Assembly (NCBI RefSeq): GCF_002104995.1
Contig: NW_024468256.1
Span: 330,001-394,000 of the forward strand
DNA: 64,000 bases
Direction of reading: 5' to 3'
From: Linderina pennispora
Taxonomy: Eukaryota > Kickxellomycota > Kickxellomycetes > Kickxellales > Kickxellaceae
Below, piece by piece: positions 49,432-61,315 of this stretch; the first letter of the stretch is position 1, and every line of letters starts with the position of its first letter. The translations under genes and the position numbers were made by a program. The notes beneath the pieces were generated by a model. That model did no database searches and was not told where the DNA came from. It saw nothing but the letters and a program-made list of their open reading frames with translations.

Positions 49432-51263
49432 TCTCTTCTGTCTTTAATATGGACTGCCACCAGCAAATGATGCCCTCGCCTCATTTTGAACCACCGGAAG
49501 ACTGCTTCTCGCGCCGATTCCAGTAAACAAGCATTTCGCAATTTCGTTGAACAAAGAGGCCAAAGAGCTTTGTGACGACATTGCTCACGCTAGCTCCGTC
49601 CCCATCCCCGTCCCTCCCCCACGTTGAGGAAACAAGCGTACACGTTTGTTGGGCAGGGGTGGCGAATGTGCGACAGGGGGCGCAGAAATTGGCCGAGCTT
49701 TCTCCCTGAATTCCATCGTCCACATACCGAATATGCCCATGGCCAATGTCCAGGCACATTGTCTGCCCGACACTTCACACACCCAACATAGACAGCACCC
49801 GCCAATTATTATGCCCGTCCACCACGCCGAGAGCTTCGCAGGGTGGCGGCTTGCCCGCTAGGTAGAACTTGCTACAATTACGCAGTCAATGTGTAATTCT
49901 GGCCGCTCCTTCTATTTATAGTTAGCCTGGAGCGGGATGGCCAAGGGTTGTCAACCCAACAGAAAAAAGTAGCAGGTCCTGCTGGCTCCCCGCTTGCTTG
50001 CCCACCTCAGCCTGCCCATTGCCGCGAGGTGGCTCAAGAAACAAGAGGGGCAGGTCCGGCAGACTCCACTGTTTGGGCACTTGGCACTTGGCTCGTCGCC
50101 TTTGTTGCGGGATGCCATTCAAGGGGGATGCGCACGGCTTTCGCTTGCATCCGCGCTGATTCAGCACGACTCCTGCGGACGACCGTGTTGGGAAAATGCA
50201 GCTGGAGTTCACACGTATCTGCCAACAGATGCTACCACTCAGATCCAATCTAGCGGGACAGGGTGACTATATATACCGCCCAGGTTGGCCCTTTTTTGCC
50301 TTACCAAAAATGCGCTTTATCCTAAACCCCAAGGCGTCCCTCTAGCCCACACACTCTCGTTTCGCACACTATCCCATCTCACTATTCCCAGCCCGAACAC
50401 TAATCGGATTCCATCCCTATCTCTCGCAGAGCACAAGGCAAGTACAAAAATAGGGGTGACGTTGGATGATCACTTGGGGTACTCTGTGCGTCCGAGAGCG
50501 CCGGCTGGCACTGAGAGCAGTAGACGTGATTTGCGCTGGCCGTGCCTTTGCCTTCCTTTGTCCTAGTTCATTGGCCAGCACTCCGTCCAGAGGCTGGAGA
50601 CGCGCTGCCGGTCCATCGGCATCTGCCTTCAATCTGCCCAACATCCACAAAAATGAGCGCCGCCAGGGAGGTCAGAGATCAGGCCAGGCGTGCTCTAGAC
50701 TGCAATACTCTCTATTAATGACTGCAGGCTATCTGCGCTGCGCTTTGGGAGATGAAGTTATTATCGGCGGTCTGGTTCTAACCAGAAAACCGCTGGCTGT
50801 GCGTGCGGGGAGGGAGAGCAGATGCCACACGCGTGTAGAATGTTGGGCAGCAGGCTCCTGTGTGTTTGGTCTCTAAAAAAAGGCGGTTAAAAAAGTGATT
50901 TTCTCCACTTTGAATGCGCTCTGCCCCATTTTCACGCTTTTCTCTCTGCCTTGTATTCATTTTCTCGCTCCCTCTTGACCTTTTTCTTCTCTTTAGCGCT
51001 TTCGTATTTTATATTATTTTTCGCTTTTCTTTATTGTTTATTGTTTCCTTCTCAGCCCGACTGCACTCTTGCACTGTATGTTATATGTATTCCCAGCCAG
51101 GACGACTATTTCCGAAGCGCCACCGTGTATAAGCCGCGATTGCACCATTTTTACTAACCCGGCCTACTTTTGTTTTGGTTTCTTGCACATAGACCGAGGC
51201 CATATCTCAACCCCACCTTTCCCTGTATACCTTTTTCTAGTCTAGGTACATACACGCAGGCAT
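49432..51263. other. Intergenic, 1.8 kb, long 5' region of chitin synthase
   Basis: A TATA (ACTATATATACC, ~50265-50273) lies 1 kb before the chitin synthase ATG. After it come a short uORF (ATG at ~50310, MRFILNPKASL-stop) and a long pyrimidine-rich stretch (50900-51060). If that TATA drives chitin synthase, the leader is long or holds a 5'-UTR intron. No other gene recognised. Confidence 0.4.
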
Positions 51264-54200
51264 ATGGCTACCGGTAACTACGACGACGACGGGTTTGATA
51301 ATCCGTCGTCCAACAACAGCCCGTATCTGCGGAATCAGCAGCCAGCAGCGCGCCAGCACCAGGATGAGAGCGGATTCGACGGATACTACAGCTCGCCGCC
51401 GCCGCAGGCCGGATACTTTGGGCTGCCGGACCACAGTAACAACCAGCACAGCCACCACCGCGGCAGCAGCGCCGGCGGCGTCGAGCTCGAGGTGCTCTCC
51501 AACACCAGCTCGAACACGCGCAACAACGAGTCCAAGGGCGACCACCGGTCCGACTACTCGTCACAGGGCGGCGGCCAGCCCGACCGGCCTCTAATTTCGG
51601 GCGAGCCGCTCATCCAAGGCATCAGCGAGATTGCGCCACCCATCCCCGTTGCCTCCAAGGTCGAGGATGGCAAGCGGCTGCAGCGCCGTGCGAACCGGAG
51701 CGCGAACTACGACGATGAGGAGGCTGCTGTCGGCTCGTCTTCCGCATACCAGTCGTACCAGCCGCCGACCCGCGGCCGCTCGCTGGTCAGGCCCGGGCGC
51801 ACAGTGTCCGATGACGCTGAGTATGGCTCGGCCGACAAGCAGCAGGTGCTGACCCGCAACAGCGAGAGCGGCCGGGCCAGGGCATCGACTGCCAGTGCCC
51901 GGCGTCGGCGCAAGCAGCAGGCCATGTACACACCGCCCAAGCGCCGCTGCTGCGCGTCGCCATGGCAGACATATTGCCGGGTGGTCACGTTCTATGCGCC
52001 CAATAGAGTGCTAAAGTGCTTTGGCATGCCGCAGGAGGAGGTGCAGATGGCGTGGCGCGAGAAGATGGGCCTGGTGACGATCATCATCCTCATCATGGGC
52101 TGCATTGCGTTCCTGACATTCGGATTCCAGCAGGTGCTGTGCGGCCTGTCGGGCAAGCAGACGCGCATCAAGTGGAACGAGGTCGGCAACGGGTACGTGG
52201 TGGTGCAGGGCCGCGCCTACGACATCACCAGGTTCCAGCACGAGAAGGCCACGCCGTGGACAGGCCAGGAGAACGCCAACCTCATGGGCGAGCCCGCCAA
52301 TGCGGGCGGCAAGGACCTCAGCTTCCTGTTCCAGAACCCAAACAGCAACTGCCGCGGCGTGCTTTCGTACGACAAGAACCTGGTTGATGACAACGACAAC
52401 GTGGTCAAGGTGTTCCCGTGTGTGTACGTTAACCAGACCGACATTATCAATCCGAGCCAGATCCCGAACGACCAGGGCTGCCACAACACCGCCGCCGGCC
52501 GCCGCGCTCTGCGCAACCTGCCCAACACTCCCATCCAGTACTCGTGGAAGGACGTGCGCAAGCAGCCCAACCTGGTCGTGTTCAACGGTGCCGTGCTTGA
52601 CCTGGCTCGCGGCCAGTTCTTCTTGGATGGCGTGCACATGCCCCTGACCATGCAGAATCTGATCAACCAGGGCTCGATGCGCGGCAAGGATATCTCGCTG
52701 TTTCTGCCCAGCGGCGACCGCAAGCGCATTGGCCGCTGCATGATGGACCTGTTCCGCGTTGGCTCCATTGACTCGTCGTCGCTCGGCTGCATTGCTGCCA
52801 ACATCGAGCTGTACGTATCTCTGATTGTCATTCTTGGCGGCGTGTTTGCAAAGTTCTTCATGGCCATCTACTTTGGCTGGTTCATGGGCCGCCGCATTGG
52901 TCAGATCAAGGAGGAGACGCCCGAGACGCGTCGCGAGCGCCAGGCCGAGATCGAGGCCTGGGCCGACGTCAACAACCACTACGGCAAGGAGAAGCTGGAG
53001 CGCAAGTATACAGTGCTCAACAACAACAAGGACAACCGCAAGTCGCGCTTCTTCCCCACCACCTCGCGCTACTCGCACTACATGCCTGGTGACGAGCCGG
53101 GATCGCGCGACAAGAGCCGCCAGAGCCGCCAGTCGCGCGCCATCGGCTCGTCAGCCATGCCGCGCCAGTCGGCGTTCTTCTCGGACCACCGCTCCAGCCA
53201 GTTCTCGCAGACCCAGAGCATGGTGTTCCCGAACAGCGGCGGAGACCAGCTGCTGCCCAAGACCAGCGATGGCATCGACATCAAGGCGCTCTCCATGCCG
53301 CCTGGCCCGCCCGTGCCTGTTGCCTCGCCGTGGAACTTTGAACTCGCCTACACCATGCTGCTCGTGACCTGTTACTCGGAGGGAGCCCACGGAATCCGCA
53401 CTACCCTAGACTCGCTGTGCGGCACCGACTACCCGACCTCGCACAAGTGCTTGTTTATCATCTGTGACGGCCTGATCAAGGGTGCCGGCGAAGACATGTA
53501 CACGCCCGACGTGTGCTTGTCGATGATGACTGATTTCGTGATCCCGCCCGACCGCGTGCAGCCGTACTCGTATGTGTCGATTGCGCAGGGCTCGAAGCGC
53601 CACAACATGGCCAAGCTGTATGCTGGATACTACGCGCCGAGCGAGAACTCGCCCAAGAACGCGCGCGAGAACCGCGTCCCCATGATTCTCGTTGTCAAGT
53701 GCGGTACGCCCGAGGAGGCAAACGAGCCCAAGCCCGGTAACCGCGGCAAGCGCGACTCGCAGATCATCCTGATGAGCTTCCTCCAGCGCGTCATGTTTGA
53801 CGAGCGCATGACCGAGCTCGAGTACGAGCTGTTCAATGCCATGTGGAACGTGACAGGCGTGACCCCCGACAACTTTGAGATTGTGCTCATGGTGGATGCC
53901 GACACCAAGGTCTATGTGGATAGCGTCACGCGCATGGTCAAGGCCATGGTCGACGACCCGACCATCATGGGCCTGTGCGGCGAGACCAAGATTGCCAACA
54001 AGACCGACTCGTGGGTGTCGATGATCCAGGTGTTTCGAGTACTACATTGCGCATCACCAGGCCAAGGCCTTCGAGTCTGTGTTTGGCGGTGTGACCTGTC
54101 TGCCTGGCTGCTTCTGCATGTACCGTATCAAGGCACCCAAGGGCCAGCACGGCTACTGGGTTCCCATCCTGGCCAACCCCGACATTGTTGAGAACTACTC

Positions 54201-55424
54201 GGAGAACGTCGTCGACACGCTGCACCGCAAGAATCTGCTGCTGCTCGGAGAGGACCGCTATCTGACGACCCTGATGCTGCGCACGTTCCCCAAGCGCAAG
54301 ATGATGTTTGTGCCATCGGCTGTGTGCAAGACCATCGTGCCCGACGAGTTCAAGGTTCTGCTGTCGCAGCGCCGTCGCTGGATCAACTCGACTGTCCACA
54401 ACCTGGCCGAGCTGGTTCTTGTCAACGACCTGTGCGGAACCTTCTGCCTGTCGATGCAGTTTATCATTTTCATGGATCTGGTTGGCACCCTGGCTCTCCC
54501 TGCTGCCATCGTGTTCACGCTGTACGTTATTGTCATCTCGACATTCACGCGCCCCGTGCCCTGGCTGCCGCTGGCCCTTCTGGCGGTCATTCTTGGTCTG
54601 CCTGCGGTCCTGATCGGTCTGACCTCGCGCAAGCTCGTGTACATTGGCTGGATGCTCATCTACCTGGGATCCCTGCCCATTTGGAACTTTGTCCTTCCGA
54701 CATACGCATACTGGCACTTTGACGACTTCTCGTGGGGCCAGACCCGTATGGTGCAGGGCGAAGGCAAGGATACGGGCCATGGCAGCGGCGACGGCGAGTT
54801 TGACTCGTCGCAGATTGTCATGAAGCGCTGGTGTGACTTTGAGGCTGACAAGCGCCGCAAGACGCAGATGATTCTGGGGTCGGTGCCCAGCCTGGCCGCC
54901 CTCGCCATGACCAACTCGTCCGACCCGTCGGTCAATGCGCGCAGCTCGCGCGTTGTCTCCATGCGTCCATCGTCGGTCATGTCGCCCCAGATCACCACTA
55001 CGTCAACGAACCAGACTGCCGACTCCACCGACCAGCTCATTGCCACCGTTGGCCCCGCCGCGCAGCTGCAGCAGGCTGCCAGCCAGATTGCTGATTCGGA
55101 GGCACAGGCTGCTGCGGGCTCAATCGAGCGCCTCGGCTACATGACCCCCAACATCATCCCTGTGCTGGCGTCCCAAGGGCATGTCGGCACGCAACTCGAC
55201 TGTGCAGCTGCCGACGTCGCCTGGCATGTACTCGAACCAGTACAACACGAGTCCGGAATGCGTCGTTCTCGCCCGATAACAATGCGCCGTTCTACGCCGG
55301 GTCGTCGGGCAACACATCGTCAGTGCACTTTGCTCAGGGTACGGTGCCACAGGGCCCGAGCTCCAACGGATCGAGCAACCACAACGAGTCGTCAGGGTCG
55401 CTGCCGTCGGTCAAGAAACAGTAA
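51264..55424 (+). CDS. Class IV chitin synthase, three apparent frameshifts
   Basis: About 1385 residues; makes chitin from UDP-GlcNAc at the plasma membrane. ~1-240 disordered; ~269-293 TM; ~305-365 cytochrome-b5-like domain ([21 protein letters not shown]), the mark of class IV without a myosin motor; second TM ~515-545; GT2 core from ~690 with [30 protein letters not shown] (~995) and QRRRW (~1034); TM cluster ~1060-1150; disordered tail ending LPSVKKQ. One extra base at 54036 ([13 protein letters not shown]) splits the catalytic core. Extra bases near 55167 and 55255 split the tail; with them removed the stop is TAA 55422. No core motif is missing, so a working gene with base errors is likely. 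Confidence 0.92.
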
Positions 55425-55647
55425 TTTCATCAAAACACACTGCAAGCATATCGTCCCTTCTCTTTCCCTAGTAACACCTTCCATTCTTAGTTCCTTCCAT
55501 TCTTTTTGCTTAACACCTCATAAATATCTTTTGTGTTTCTTGGCATATCTGACGATAGGGCGTGCTGAGGTTTGGGTGGTAGCAGCCATGGTTCCAGGTA
55601 GTAGAGCCTTCAGGCGACCCAGGAAAAGGACAGGGGGCAGCTCCACA

Positions 55648-56603
55648 CTACTCAGTCATGGCCAGCGCAGCGCTCGGCGCCAGCCCCAGCTCCGCCAGCG
55701 TCTTGGTCTGGTGCTTCTCGCCAAACTCCTTGCGCGGGAACGTCATTGCCAGCTTGAAGTGCTTTACACCCGTCTTCCTGCTTCACGTAATCGACCACAT
55801 CCGCCAGCGTCTGCGAGGACTCGAAAACATGCGTAATGTGGCCAATGTCTCCGAGCCCCTTCGACATCGGCCTAATCTGCAGCCTTGCCTGGCTGCCAGC
55901 TGCAACCTTCGGCACGCCCGCCTGCAGCATTGATGGCTTCTGCTGCTGCTGCTGCTTGGCCGCATCCTGCGCAGAGTCCCGCCGCCTCCTCGCCTCGCGC
56001 TCCTTGCGGTCGCTCTCAATCTGCTCCTTGACCCTCTGGCGCGCCAGCTTGTCCAGCTCCTTCTCCTGCCGCTGCTTTGCAATTGCCTTCAGCTGCTCCT
56101 GCGTCTGCAGCTTCTCCCGGATATCCTGCTCTTCCTGGCCAGCCTTCCGTCTGATCATCTCGTTCCGCCGCTGCTCCTCCTTGTCCTTGTCCGCCTGCGC
56201 CTTGCGCTTTGCCGCAATCTTATCCTGGATCTCGGCAAGCCTCGCCGCCTTCTCCTCCTCGGTCAGCGGCTTCACTGCCTCCGTTGACTCGGAAAAATCG
56301 CTGTGGCCTTGATTTCGACGCGTGGTAGGACGCCTTGTCATGCGACGAAAACTGCTTGCCGCACTCGTTGCACACGAGTGACTGCGCAGGCGCCGAAGCA
56401 GCCGGGGCTTCTTCGGTGTCCGTGGAATCGACAGTCTGTGCTGGTGCCTCTTCAATGGGGTCATCGATGCCAGCGTCGTTCTGATGGGAGTCCAGCCAGT
56501 CTAGCGCTGCCTGCAAGCCCTTGCCTTGCGTAGCCTTCAGCGCCTTGTCGATGCGTACGGGCGGGAAGCCAAATTCAATTAGCGTGTCTTTGTCGGACGC
56601 CAT
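55648..56603 (-). CDS. UBA-UBX domain protein (UBXN1/SAKS1-like), two apparent frameshifts
   Basis: About 317 residues from ATG 56603. UBA domain at ~1-42 ([31 protein letters not shown]), a C2H2-like finger at ~79-101 ([23 protein letters not shown]), a long charged coiled coil (~110-215), and a C-terminal UBX domain ([53 protein letters not shown]). UBX binds the AAA ATPase Cdc48/p97 and UBA binds ubiquitin, so the protein is a Cdc48 adaptor. One extra base near 56309 and one near 55770 break the frame. The F-P-R-type loop of UBX is present. Tail-to-tail with chitin synthase. Confidence 0.88.
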
Positions 56604-56727
56604 GGTAAAAGAAGAGCGTTTACAGTTATTTCTCTTTTAAAATGAATAGTACAGGGGAGTTAAAGGGAAAAGACCTGCAGAAGCGCGCTCTAGGCTTCGA
56701 CTCAAGAACGCCTAAATGGACCAGGCT

Positions 56728-56979
56728 CTAGTCTGTTTGACGAGAGTAAAGCATGACGTAGTGTCTTGATCTCATCCGGTGATCCTGCGAATTGGCAAAT
56801 CCCCCAAATGACCAGCATATGCCACACCGCTCAGCACATGTCGCCATGTTATGAGCTAGTGCCAAGACACATGCACATGTGGCGGTCTTCCTGATTTGCC
56901 ACATATTAAGCGCGCCAATCATGCTTTGCAAATATCGATGCTCTTCCATGCCAGGAAAAGTGAACATGAAAACTGCCAT
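56728..56979 (-). CDS. Possible diverged zinc-finger microgene (83 aa)
   Basis: ATG 56979. The C-terminal part reads RCGICWSFGGFANSQDHRMRS then RHYVML: a CxxC knuckle and a last His at exactly the family spacing (17 residues after the second Cys), followed by an aromatic. The first His is one position off and the FFP tail is HYVML, with a 7-residue extension. No TATA was seen upstream. It may be a distant member, a decaying copy, or chance. Confidence 0.3.
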   Translation of the reverse strand: MAVFMFTFPGMEEHRYLQSMIGALNMWQIRKTATCACVLALAHNMATCAERCGICWSFGGFANSQDHRMRSRHYVMLYSRQTD

Positions 56980-57394
56980 CGATACTATTATCTAATGCGC
57001 ATCTGGCCGCAGCACCAAAGAAGGGGTGGGAACGAAGATGAAAAAGTATGAGAAGGATGTGCTGCGCTTTCATAATTATCATGCGCAAATGCGAAGAGTC
57101 CTTTGCACTAATCATTGACGCGCTCGCCAGCTGCCAAGAGGGCACAATGAAAATAGGCCATCAAGGATACCCGCAGCATTAACCAGAAAGGATATTGACA
57201 AATAGATGCCTTGTTTTCTTTTAATTAGAACGTATGGCCAAAAGGAAATGCCGAGCCCAGCTGCATTTCATAGGCTTGGGCCATTTCCAACTCAGGGAAC
57301 CTCAGCGAATCCTCGTGTTCTTGGCCCAAAGCCTCACGTTTCAAATCACGCTCCCCTCGCACGCACCCCATCTGCAGCCAGTAGTTCATGGCTG

Positions 57395-57403
57395 TTATAA
57401 ATA
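57395..57403 (+). promoter_or_regulatory. TATA box of zinc-finger microgene 4
   Basis: TTATAAATA 116-124 nt before ATG 57519. Confidence 0.65.
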
Positions 57404-57518
57404 GGATGCTGGAAAGCGACTCACCATCCTTGTCTTTTTTTTCGACTCTACAGTGACTCCACTTTTTTTATATTCATTCTTGTATTTTTATGTCTTGTCT
57501 ACAGCCTGATACCCTGAA

Positions 57519-57656
57519 ATGCACATTCACACCACGCCTGCCTGTCGCCTCCAGGACAAACTCGTCTGCTATCTGTGTGGACACGTTTTCAAAGATGTAC
57601 CAGCAGTTACCAACCATCTGAGAGAGTGGCACTTCTTCCCGCCCCTAGAAGACTAG
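57519..57656 (+). CDS. C2H2 zinc-finger microprotein 4 (45 aa)
   Basis: ATG 57519, TAG 57654. MHIHTTPACRLQDKLV, then CYLC, 12 residues (GHVFKDVPAVTN), H, LREW, H, FFPPLED-stop. The finger module matches the family exactly. An earlier ATG at 57490 opens a 42-codon frame that overlaps out of frame and stops inside the finger. It may be a translational brake on this gene, or mark a one-base error that would otherwise give the protein a longer N-terminus (MSCLQPDTLKCTFTP resembles the CTF motif of members 6 and 7). Confidence 0.75.
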   Translation: MHIHTTPACRLQDKLVCYLCGHVFKDVPAVTNHLREWHFFPPLED

Positions 57657-58665
57657 GGGGTCATGGAATTGCCTGTCGAGGCGCGAATCCGCAGTGCCGT
57701 ATTTCTTATCCTTTTCAGATTCGAACATGGTCTACGCGCTTGCAGGTTATTCCTTGATCCTTTTTTCTTCAAGCCTGACGCCTTTTGTGCTGGGCCCGAT
57801 TCTAGATGTCCAAAGTTTTTAAATAGATATCCTTTTTGCTGTACTCACAACACAAGGGATTCGCCATGTGTGCAGGTTTACGATTGTTTTTTTGGGCTGG
57901 CCAAAGGAGGTGCGGATTCCGCAGAAATGTAGAGAGGAAAAGCGGCTCAATCCTCTGAACTTCCCCGCGTATTTCTACGTGTTGTGCTTGGCGTGTTTAT
58001 CTAAGAAAGCAGGGACTACCTATCGATACCTCGCCTCCTTGCACAGCACTGCATCGAAATCAACGCACTAACCGACAAAGTTCATGATTTCTGAGTAAAC
58101 ATCGAGAATTTTACCATCGAGCTGGCGTGTTTCCCGGTATATCTAGCTTGATTTCCTCTATCAGGCAGTGGGCTTGTGGTGATTCTTTTCCCATCCTTCA
58201 GTGAAAACATCCGCATGCATTGAGGAGCCTGTCTGGGGCGGGGGGGGGGCTATTTTTGGACATTATGCATCGATTTGGACCACGTCGCTGCCGGCTGATA
58301 CTTATCCGCTGTGGGCAGGCTGAACCATGCCGATCCAACACTCATGGTGATGTTTGATTTGCGTATCTTGATTTCCGACCCATTTTTAGCATGCGGGTCT
58401 TGGCACCACCTTCTGGCCACGCCATGGCGGAAAGCCGCAAAAAAAAATCAGGCTGCATGGAGCTGATGTCAGTAGTCGAATCTACTGCGCAAAAGCGAGC
58501 TCGGGCACAGACCTGCACAGACCAGGTCTGATGAGCTTGTGTGAAGTCAGCAATAAGCTTCTGCTAAATAAATACACCAGGCATGGGCGGTTACTAGGCT
58601 AATGGGCACAGCTCACCAGTAGCTCATATACTCTCCTTCTTCGGGCTTCCGTTAATAGCTTTGAG
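57657..58665. other. Intergenic, 1.0 kb
   Basis: No gene seen. A G-run of about 10 at ~58239. TATA-like TAAATAAATA at 58565-58574 for microgene 5. Confidence 0.45.
58565..58574 (+). promoter_or_regulatory. TATA-like box of zinc-finger microgene 5
   Basis: TAAATAAATA about 95 nt before ATG 58666; weaker match than in the other members. Confidence 0.4.
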
Positions 58666-58839
58666 ATGTCTCTGCAAACATGCTTGGCAGAATACCCAGT
58701 GCACTCTACAGCACACAGTAGGTATCAGTTCTTTGGGGCCCACGGCGTCTGGCACTGCAAACTGTGCAATGCATGCTGTGCTACACAGCAAGACCTGGTT
58801 AACCACATACATCTTGTTCATTTTTACCCTGAACTGTAA
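58666..58839 (+). CDS. C2H2 zinc-finger microprotein 5 (57 aa)
   Basis: ATG 58666, TAA 58837. N-terminus MSLQTCLAEYPVHSTAHSRY, then CKLC, 12 residues (NACCATQQDLVN), H, IHLV, H, FYPEL-stop. The most diverged clear member: Tyr replaces the second Phe, and two extra Cys follow the knuckle. It still keeps exact spacing and the terminal P-E-L. Confidence 0.7.
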   Translation: MSLQTCLAEYPVHSTAHSRYQFFGAHGVWHCKLCNACCATQQDLVNHIHLVHFYPEL

Positions 58840-60041
58840 AACGTACAACAGGTATCCCTTGGCGCAGAAAACGGTGAGTACCTACCACAGACCTAGGTCA
58901 GCAATGCGAATGGGCGCCGAATAGCAGTTCAAGATGCACTCTCCTCCATCAGCACGCCATGCAGTTCGTTGGTGACTACAGGTAATAGTCACGGGAAACA
59001 TGCACCATCACCATCCATCCACACGATCACAAGCAGCACATAAAGTGCTGTTAAAGGTATGCAGGGGAGCACTCCACGCACAGTTTTTAGAGGCGACTAC
59101 CCCAGGACCAAGATTGTGTGGTGCTATCACTCCAATGTGGATTTTTCTATCTCCTTTCATCTATCAGTATATAACAATAGATAAAGTGCAGTGACTGTCG
59201 CATCAATAAGGCTTGGAGGTGTAATTTAATGAGTCGCACATATGGTGCTTAAAATGACGTGCAGGGCAGTGCCCACCCAAACCACATACCGGCTATGGTG
59301 TAGCAGCTAGAAAAGAAAGGAAAAGCACGATTATGAAACTAAAACATAGAGGCTGAAGTGATGTGCTCTCATTTTGTTTGTGCTGCGGAAATTGAAAAAA
59401 GCAGGGCAGGGATTTGCGCAGGAAAGGAATTGCGCAGCCATCAATAATTGTTCTTTGATAGTGCATTTTTCTTTGCTATGGCCCTTTACAGCTAGTTAGT
59501 TAGCCATGACTTTCATCCCCACCATGTCAACGCCGATATTGCAGTCGGCACAGAGTTATGCTATCCTACAGTGCTCTTTCGTCGCTTGCGCCTGTTTGAT
59601 GGTACTGGTGTGCCATCAATGTGAGCCGTCGCTATGCGGGTGTCTACATATCCTATATGTGGGTATCTGCCTCGGCTATATCTTTTCTTGGAAGGTCTCT
59701 GCTCTGAATGCATACTTGCCAAGCTCACTGGATGTTCCACGGATTGCCATCATGGCGAGAAAAGGCCCATGAGACGTAAATCAAACAGGGACATTTATTC
59801 GTTTTCTTTTTAGAAAGCGTACAGCTGCGAATTACCGCAACCAACGCGGATAAGGGATGTAGTAATCAATCTTGTTGCAGGCAGCTGTGTGCTGCGCAGC
59901 CACTGCAAGGACTGCATGATCGCAGGTATAAATTCCATCGTCTGAATCATTCCTTCGCAGTGATATACTCTACACAACAAACCTCATAATTTCTTTTACA
60001 GCAAGTATTCTCAATTCCAGCACATAATCCCAATTTCAGCC
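58840..60041. other. Intergenic, 1.2 kb
   Basis: A frame near 59506-59772 contains LVCHQCEPSLCGCLHILYV, which could be a degraded finger but does not match the family spacing. TATA at 59927 for microgene 6. Nothing else recognised. Confidence 0.4.
59927..59934 (+). promoter_or_regulatory. TATA box of zinc-finger microgene 6
   Basis: TATAAATT 115 nt before ATG 60042, with an ATG-free leader. Confidence 0.65.
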
Positions 60042-60221
60042 ATGTCGCGCTTCTCGTCAACCTGCACGTTCATCAAGTCTTCGCCAATGTCGTCAGAGCT
60101 TTTCGTACCTCGGCTAAATGCATCCAACAGCTACTGCTGCAATATCTGTGGAGTCGTTCTCGGGTCAGTGGAGGAGGCAGACAACCATGTCAAGCTGAAC
60201 CATTTCTTCCCTGAGCTCTAA
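60042..60221 (+). CDS. C2H2 zinc-finger microprotein 6 (59 aa)
   Basis: ATG 60042, TAA 60219. N-terminus MSRFSSTCTFIKSSPMSSEL, Ser-rich, then CNIC, 12 residues (GVVLGSVEEADN), H, VKLN, H, FFPEL-stop. It shares the TCTF motif near its start and HVK(L/I)NHFFPEL at its end with microprotein 7, so these two are the most recent duplicates, about 1.1 kb apart in the same orientation. Confidence 0.78.
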   Translation: MSRFSSTCTFIKSSPMSSELFVPRLNASNSYCCNICGVVLGSVEEADNHVKLNHFFPEL

Positions 60222-61315
60222 TGGCCGGTGCCCGAAACGAAAAAGTGTAAAATCTTCCAATTCCTTTCCCCATGTATACATTAAATCTACTTTCATCTAT
60301 CACAGTGATAGAGCTGCACTGCTCATCATCACATTACGGATAAGTGTATCGGAGCGTGAGGGTTTGTGCTTGCGCAGCAAGACCAGCCTACTATGAATCG
60401 TTTCTCCGCAGCCACGCCGCATGTGCATAGGCTACAAAAGTGCATCGTTTGCGCGCTCGCGGTGATTTGCTCCATTGCCAAGGGATGTATTGTCTCAGAT
60501 AGATCGAGAGGCATCATAATTGAGAGATGCAATGCTGGAATAGTTCTGCTTGGACTGATATCTACGGAGAAAACAAGCTGCCCAGAAGCGATATTTCTAA
60601 GCATCTCTGATACCGGTGACTTCGCCCAAAAGATAGGCATGTGCGAGCGCAGCCACAACTTGATATCTCATGCTCCAGCTATCCCAATCCCAGTGCGAAG
60701 AAAAGGGATGAGTGAGCGTGCCAGGACACATGGGAACAAGTACTTGCTTGATGTTTTACTTGACCCTGCAGTTCCGCATCTGCCCCTCTTGATTTCTCAG
60801 TCATCTTATGCTCATCCCCGCAACTCTTGATTTCTTGGGCTTGCTCTCCAATGAAATTATTCGCAGCGCCCCGCTTGCCCATTGTTCATCGCTCTAGCCT
60901 GCATCTATTCTGGGAACCGGCTTGGCAGTTGGGTTGTCTCCATCTCAGTTTCAGGTGCTGCAGGACCAAACTCAATGTGGTCTGTTTATTTTTGGAATGC
61001 GACTGATCGGGCCGTGTGCAGCGAAATGGCAATGGTTACTCGCCTTTACTTCCAAGGAGAAAGCTGGCTATGGCTGTAGCCATCAAACTTGCTTGATTGC
61101 TGACTGCAACGACAGCTGAGACGCTAACCTGTTTGGCGTCATTATCCGCATTCTAAAGGCTGCTAACCTTTTTGCAGCGGTCGAGTACTGTCTATTAATA
61201 GAACTGGGATTTTTGTATATAAGTTGCAGTGCCAGTTCCACAACATATTCAGATACCGCAACCTCCACTCATTCATACCATATCATCGCATCTGCACCAC
61301 CACACTCACGACACC
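60222..61315. other. Intergenic, 1.1 kb, with a possible finger relic
   Basis: An ATG at 60393 opens MNRFSAATPHVHRLQKCIVC, similar at the start to microprotein 6 (M-x-R-F-S) with a CxxC knuckle, but both His positions and the tail are lost. A decayed tandem copy is possible. TATA for microgene 7 at 61216. No other gene. Confidence 0.35.
61216..61223 (+). promoter_or_regulatory. TATA box of zinc-finger microgene 7
   Basis: TATATAAG 100 nt before ATG 61316. Confidence 0.65.

Larger units (their letters stand above)
56604..57518. other. Intergenic, 0.9 kb
   Basis: Holds a minus-strand frame with a finger-like end (56728-56979, listed separately) and the promoter of microgene 4 (TATA 57395). 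Otherwise nothing. Confidence 0.45.

Noticed and set aside
52011-53078. 355-codon antisense frame over chitin synthase
   Set aside because: Shadow of the GC-rich coding strand.
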